From Musa acuminata AAA Group (lineage: Eukaryota > Streptophyta > Magnoliopsida > Zingiberales > Musaceae): a DNA stretch of 64,000 nucleotides. The notes under the pieces are model-generated. The model did not search any database. It had not been told where the DNA came from and saw only the letters and a list, made by a program, of their open reading frames with translations. The stretch is from the NCBI RefSeq assembly GCF_036884655.1, contig NC_088342.1, forward strand, positions 29,402,001 to 29,466,000. The letters run 5' to 3'. The stretch's first letter is position 1; every line of letters begins with the position of its first letter. The translations under genes were made by a program, and so were the position numbers. This document shows, one piece after another, positions 58,030 to 64,000 of the stretch.

Positions 58030-59410
58030 AGGTTTCAGACTTAGTTGAAGGTGATACCCAAGCATTAGAATCAGGCATTTCTTTCTAAATGGGGGATAAA
58101 AACAGAAGAATTTCATTAAGTCAATGAGAGGATCTGGTTCCTCAATCAACAAAAACTTCCAAACTTGGCCATTTTTGCTGTAGCAATTAAATGAATTTTA
58201 ATTCCAGTAAATTGTGATCAATAATTTTGCTGTCCTTTAGTGACTCTGAAAGTTCAGCTGCAATGGTGCGTGACTTGCTGAATGTTTCATGCACCATAAT
58301 ACAACAAAACTAATTAAGAACATATGTCGTGACTTCAGAACAAGTCAATATGAGACACCAACAAAATAGCAAGCTTGGGACAGTTGACCATAAAACAGGA
58401 ACTCTTTCCTTTTGCTGACAACCATAAGTACAACATCCAACATCATCATGCTCTACAATCTTCACCTCTGCAATTGCTGCAAGTGATTAGCATGTGGACT
58501 TTTGTTTTGTACACTTATAATCGTATGAGATTAGTTCAGAAGATAGGAATATGAAGTCAAAGCCATTTGTCCAGAAACTACTTATCTTAAAGATTGATAT
58601 AACGCATGGACATTTATAAAAGGGAACAGCCATTTGCGTGAAAGTACCTATGTTTCATCAAGCTCACAGGGTTCTTGGTAAAGCCAAAAGGTGGTCCATT
58701 GATGGCCACTGCCATGGGTTTCAACCTCTCGCTTCTCGTCAGTCATGAGGTCTGTGACCACCACGGGTTTCCCACTGCTGTCTCTCGTGATTTCTTTAGG
58801 ACCATGTCAGCACAGGGCGCCTGCATTATTCATGGGGAATATTTACTGCTCACCTATCCATTTAGCATTGAGTATCCAAGCTAGACAAATTAGGTCTCGA
58901 GGTTTCTAACATTCGAGTTGATTGGACTGATGTACCAGAGTTCAGAAGGCCACAAAGAAATCACAGTTTCTTTTAGAGAAACTGTGAACAGGAAACAAAA
59001 GACCACAGTAAGCTGAGTGTAAAAAGTTCAGATACCTGAAGCCTCCAAAAACGGAACCGAAAACTAGTGACTTTTGTCCTTGACAGAGTTGGCTAATGAG
59101 AAAGTATTTGTGAAGCAGATATGAACAGTTGGGAACAGTAGCTTCTTGTTGCTGTCGCCGTCTTCAATCACATTAGGGCGAAAACATGGGTGCACTCTGA
59201 TTCTGCAGGTATACTAACTGCACCCCAGGGACATCTTAAAAAACCAGCTATCTATACATCACCCTGAAACTTTCATCCAACTTAGAATGCACCAGAAAAT
59301 TATGTGATAAGAATTACAAATGTGGTTCTTCTATGGACCACAGCTCTATATGTTTTCGGCACCATCCAACTGAAACTAAATACGCTAGCCAGAGCCAAAC
59401 ACTAAGGACT
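56334..59410. other. Intergenic region between OFP and Tork III
   Basis: Contains simple repeats and no frame with recognisable domains. Small frames such as 56636-56917 and 58675-58884 have no family likeness and are probably chance. The first 100-200 bp are likely the OFP 3' UTR. Confidence 0.4.
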
Positions 59411-60086
59411 TGTTGGGTCCAGCCTATATGGGCTTAGACAATTGGGCCTATTGAATCCAAATCAGCAAATGAAAGAAATTAAAAAGAGAAAAAAAAAGAT
59501 TAGAAAAAAGAGATCAGATTCCTGTTTATGGCGTGCAGAGGAAAGAGGAGAGAGAAAGATTGAGTTTCTGAGTTTTCTATTTGACGATCGGTGACCAAAC
59601 GTTGTCAATTTCAGCCCAAATTTTATGTGGAGAATCCTTGCAGCAAACTTTACAATCCTAACGGTGTTGATCTATAGTTTACCCTCTCTAAGGTACTTTC
59701 CTGTGATATCCATTTTGTGAGACCTAGAATTCTCTTTTGAGCAGATCCATCCTATATGATGAAGATATGCTATTCTTGAGCCAAGATCTATGATCTTGAT
59801 GTTATTATGATCCTCTAGTTATTTTAGAGAAGACCTACTATAAATCTGTTATCATTATTATTGATAGTGAAAGTTTGAGGTGGACTACGGTCCCGTGATT
59901 TTTTTCACATTGGGTTTTCCACGTTAAAAAGATTTGGTCTCACTGTGTGATTGATTTTTGCTCTATTGTTTATGCTGTGCTGGTTGATATTTTCATTTGG
60001 ATATCAAGTTTGTATTTTGATGAGGAACCTATTTTGATACACAAAGAGGGAAATAATTATTCCGCTTTAATAGATTTTTCCCAACA
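59411..60086 (+). repeat. Tork III 5' LTR (676 bp)
   Basis: Begins TGTTGGG and ends CCCAACA, a perfect 7-bp inverted repeat. It is followed by AG and the PBS. Confidence 0.92.
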
Positions 60087-60088
60087 AG

Positions 60089-60100
60089 TGGTATCAGAGC
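60089..60100 (+). other. Primer-binding site, initiator tRNA-Met
   Basis: TGGTATCAGAGC two bases inside the LTR. Confidence 0.9.
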
Positions 60101-60139
60101 AGCAGGTTATTTGGTGCTAGTTTTTCTTGTGTGATTGAA

Positions 60140-60889
60140 ATGGAGCAATCAGATGGTATGATTAAATTGAACTCATCAAATTATTCCACTTGTAGGCGTC
60201 TGATGGAAGATTTGCTATATTGCAAAGATTTGTATAAGCCTATCAAGGTTAAAGATAAACCTTCTATTATGGACGATGAAGAATGAGAAGTTCAACATAG
60301 AAAAGTTATTGCCTATATTAGAAGATGGATGGATATAAACTTGCATGAGCATATTTCAGATGAAACCAGAGCTGATGTTGTTTGGCAAATGTTAGAAAAC
60401 CTCTTTGCGAAAAAGATAGTGGGAAATAGAATTTCTCTCCTCAGAAGGCTTGTAAATTTGAAGTATAAAGATGGTGGTAACATTGTTGAGCACATAAGCC
60501 TATTTCAGAGTCTTGCAAACAAGTTGGTTGCTATGAAAATAAATATAGATGATGAGATACAGGGATTGTTACTTCTCAGCTCTTTACCAGAAAGTTAGGA
60601 AACGTATGTGGTGACTATTTGTAACTCCACGCCAGAGGGGACTCTAACTATAGATATGGTTAAAGACAATTTGCTAAATGAAGATGCCAGAAGGAAAGAA
60701 TAGAGTGAATCTTCTTTTGGGGCATTTGTTACTGAAAAACAAGAAAGACGTGGAAGAAGTCATAGCAGAAATCCACATGGTTATAGAGGAAGATCCAAGT
60801 CTAGAAGAGATATCAAATGTTTTCACTGTAATAGGCCAGGTCACATGAAGAAAGAGTGTATGTTTGGAAGCAAGAACAGAATGAAATGA
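60140..60889 (+). pseudogene. Tork III gag with stops and frameshift
   Basis: Starts MEQSDGMIKLNSSNY. Stops in frame: TGA at 60284-60286, TAG at 60596-60598 (after SLPES), TAG at 60701-60703. Homology runs on through each: gag core RKVIAYIRRWMDINLHEH, LVNLKYKDGGNIVEHI, then RGRS-rich linker and CCHC knuckle CFHCNRPGHMKKEC near 60817-60858. A frameshift near 60858-60887 separates it from the pol frame. Confidence 0.85.
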
Positions 60890-63800
60890 AGAAAAATGAG
60901 AAAGAGACCAATACAATTACTGTTGAAGGTAATATCACTATTGTCTGTGATGAAGGTTGTGTTAGCCTTGTAGCTCAGGACAATAATTGGGTAATTGACT
61001 CTGGTGCTTCATTTCATGTTACTTCTCATGGAGATTTCTTTAGATCTTACACTACTGGTGATTTTGGTAATGTCAGAATGGGAAACAACGATACATCTAA
61101 GATTGTAGGTATTGGAGATATTTGCTTGGAGACCAGTATTGGGAGCAAATTAATACTCAAAGATGTAAGGCATATTCCAGATATTCGTCTTAACTTGATA
61201 TCTACAGGTAAACTTGATGATGAGGGTTTTGCACGTTATTTTGGTGAAAGCAAATGGAAACTCACTAAAGGTTCTCTAATTGTGGTAAAAGGAAAGAAGA
61301 TTAATTCTTTTTATGTCATGGAAGCTAAGCTACACAAAGGAGAGATTAATGCAATTCGAAAAGGTGAAAGTATAGATCTTTGGCATAAGAGACTTGGACA
61401 TATCAACGAGAAGGGACTTCAAACTCTTGCTAGAAAGCAGTTCTTACCAGAGTTGCAAGGTACATCTCTTAAATCTTGTGATCATTGCTTAGTTGGAAAA
61501 ACACATAGAGTTGTATTTCAGACATATCCATCATCTAGAAGATCAGATGTTATTGATTTAGTTCATACTGATGTCTGTACTATGCAAACTAGAACTCTTG
61601 GAGGTGCTCTTTATTTTGTTACTTTTATTGATGACTATTCTAGAAAAGTTTGGGCTTTTGCTTTGAAATCTAAAGACCAGGTACTCGATGCTTTCAAGGA
61701 GTTTCATGTTAGTGTTGAAAGAGAAACTTGCAGAAAACTAAAATGTATTCGATCAGATAATGGTGGCGAGTACAAGGGTCCTTTTGAGAATTATTGCAGG
61801 TTTCATGGAATCAGGCTTGAGAAAACAGTTCCTAAAACTCCTCAGTAGAACGGTGTGGCAGAAAGGATGAACAGAACCATTGAAGAAAGGATTATGTGTA
61901 TGCTTTCTCACGCCAAGTTACCGAAGTCATTTTGGGGGGAGGCTATGAGAACTACAATTGACCTGATAAATCTTTCTCCATCAGTTCCTCTGCAAGGTGA
62001 TGTTCCAAAGAGAGTATGGAGAGGAAAAGATATATCTTATAATCATTTGAGAGTATTTGGATGTAAAGCATTTGTTCATATTCCTAAAGATGAGAGGTCC
62101 AAGCTTGATAGTAAAGCAATAGCATGTATCTTCTTGGGATATGGTCATGAAGAGTTTGGGTACAGATTATGGGATCCAGTGAACAAGAAGATTATTAGAA
62201 GCAGAGATGTTGTGTTTCTTGAAGACCAATTGTTTGATGATGGTAATAATATTGAGAAGCCAGAAACCTCTGTTTATATTCCTTGGAGTTTGGGTCCAGT
62301 TCCTTCACCTATAGTTCATGATAATCATGGGGGAGATGAACAAGAAGATTGTGGTGAGAATACTAGTGATGATACACCTACAGTTGATGATGCTGAACCA
62401 ACTAAACAAACACCTCCACCACTAGTTGAGATTCCATTGAGAAGATCCACTAGAGAGCGACAACCCTCTACCAGATATCCTCCACATGAGTATGTTATGC
62501 TTACTGACGGGGGAGAGCCAGAAACTTACCAAGAAGCTATTCTACATGAGAATAAGAATGAGTGGGTTAAAGCCATGCAAGAAGAGATGAGATCCTTACT
62601 TAAGAATCACACCTATGACTTGGTAAAGTTGCCTAAAGAGAAGAAAGCTCTCAAGAATAAGTGTGTTTATAAATTGAAGACTGAAAATAATAGCTCACAA
62701 CAGAGATACAAGGCACGACTAGTTGTGAAAAGATTCAGTCAGAAGAAAGGTGTTGACTTTGAAGAAATATTTTCTCCGGTTGTGAAAATGTCCTCTATCC
62801 GAGTTGTTCTTGGTTTGGCTGCCCGCTTGAATTTAGAAGTTGAGCAACTTGATGTAAAAACAACATTTCTTCATGGTGACTTAGAAGAAGAAATTTACAT
62901 GGAGCAACCAGAAGGTTTCAAAGTCAAGGGAAAAGAAAATCTGGTATGTAAGCTTAAGAAAAGCTTATATGGACTCAAACAAGCTAGACAGTGGTACAAG
63001 AAGTTTGATTCCTTTATGATGAGCCAAGGGTATGATAGAACCACATCTGATCATTGTGTGTTTATGAAGAAATTTTCAGATGATGATTTTATTAGTTTAC
63101 TGCTATATGTTGATGATATGTTGATTGTTGGCCATGATGTTGAAAAAATTGGAAAGCTTAAAAAAGAGCTAAGTAAGTCTTTTGCCATGAAAGACTTGGG
63201 ATCGGTGAAACAAATACTTGGCATGAAGATTCTTCGTGATAGGAAGAAAAAGAAGATTTGGCTATCTCAGGAGACTTACATTGAAAAGGTTCTTGAAAGA
63301 TTCAACATGAGTAAAGCCAAAGCAGTTTGTTCCCCACTTGCAGGTCATTTTAAGCTTAGTTCGAAACAATGTCCTACAAGTGAGAAAGAAAAAGAAAAAA
63401 TGTTCAAAGTACCTTACTCATCTGCAGTAGGTAGTTTGATGTATGCTATGGTTTGTACTATGCCAGATATAGCTCATGCAGTTGGAGTTGTCAGCCGATT
63501 TCTCTCTAATCCTGGAAAGGAACATTGGGCAGTAGTGAAATGGATATTAAAATATCTAAAACGTACTTCTAGGTTGTGTTTATGTTTTAGCAGTGATAAA
63601 CCTGTGTTAGAAGGCTACACAAATGCAGACATGGCAAGTGATACTGATTCCAGGAAATCCACTTCGGGATTCTTGATAATATTTGTAGGAGGAGCAGTCT
63701 CTTGGCAGTCTAAGTTATAGAAGTGTGTTGCTCTATCAACCACAAAAGTAGAATACATAGCAATTACTGAAGCCTACAAGGAAGTTTTATGGATGAAAAA

Positions 63801-64000
63801 TTTTCTACAGAAATTGGGTTTGAAACAGGAAGGATATACTGTTTACTGTGATAGTCAGAGCGTCATTTACCTCTCCAAGAATTCAACATACCATTCTAGA
63901 TCCAAGCATATTGATGTGAGATATCACTGGATTCGTGATGTGCTTGAGATGAAAGAATTACAGTTAGAAAAGGTATATACCAATGAGAATGGATCAGATA
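60856..64000 (+). pseudogene. Tork III pol, nearly complete, two stops
   Basis: Domains: protease WVIDSGASFHVTSHGDFF; pre-integrase LWHKRLGHINEKGLQTLA and CDHCLVGKTHR; integrase DDYSRKVWAF, SDNGGEY, then a TAG at 61846-61848 just before NGVAERMNRT; RT with QLDVKTTFLHGDLEEEIYM and YVDDMLIVG near 63110; RNase H with YTNADMASD and SWQSKL followed by TAG at 63718-63720, then KCVALSTTKVEYIAI and YCDSQSVIYLSKN. The RT motif normally read QAPRQWY lacks a residue here (QARQWY). The element is inactive as it stands. Confidence 0.88.

Larger units (their letters stand above)
59411..64000 (+). mobile_element. Tork/Tnt1-type Ty1-copia element III, runs off the window
   Basis: 5' LTR 59411-60086, PBS 60089-60100, gag from 60140, pol to the window end within RNase H. 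Better preserved than copies I and II: one frameshift in gag and about five stops. The 3' LTR lies beyond 64000. Confidence 0.9.

Noticed and set aside
58675..58884. 69-codon frame in the OFP downstream region
   Set aside because: No family likeness, no splice or promoter context; length is within chance.

Overview
The window looks like nuclear DNA of a monocot plant. Evidence: GC-rich 5' coding exons, introns with plant-type splice sites, a nuclear gene for a plastid ribosomal protein, an OVATE-family gene, a plant bZIP gene, and dense nested LTR retrotransposons. The hairpin-rich Sirevirus LTR (GGCGGTGGCACCGCC units) and the style of the Ty3-gypsy gag remind me of Musaceae (banana/enset). 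That placement is an impression, not a proof.

Layout. 1-14626: Ty3-gypsy territory on the minus strand, carrying a 762-bp tandem duplication in gag. A young, nearly complete 9.3-kb Ty1-copia Sirevirus (996-10326, TSD TCCCT) sits inside the second duplicated copy. Next to the gypsy 5' LTR lies the 5' coding part of a pyruvate kinase gene, broken by a stop, then scrambled filler, a gypsy RNase H fragment on the opposite strand, an inverted LTR piece and another LTR. 14627-about 17000: truncated Ty1-copia, minus strand. 18358-20391: a six-exon bZIP-like gene, minus strand, 381 codons after splicing. 23321-about 28670: a decayed Tork/Tnt1-type copia remnant holding an old Sirevirus fragment.

29235-46136: gene for plastid ribosomal protein uS5 (RPS5) in two exons separated by a 15,993-bp intron. 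The intron holds a roughly 2-kb duplicated segment. Both copies carry a hAT-type non-autonomous element at the same 8-bp target site. An 11.4-kb non-coding LTR element (LARD-like) lies in the first copy. It contains an eight-unit array of a roughly 328-bp repeat and is itself invaded by a 4.5-kb sibling element.

About 46740-53395: a second Tork remnant, invaded by related non-coding LTR sequences with a GC-rich core. 55662-56333: an intact single-exon OVATE family protein gene between microsatellites. 59411-64000: a third Tork/Tnt1-type copia with its 5' LTR, running off the window and carrying a few nonsense changes and a frameshift.

Three host genes appear functional: the bZIP-like gene, plastid RPS5 and the OFP. 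They do not form a pathway together. Almost everything else is transposon. A recurring theme is premature stops explained by single C-to-T changes, often CAG to TAG, as expected for methylated, silenced elements.
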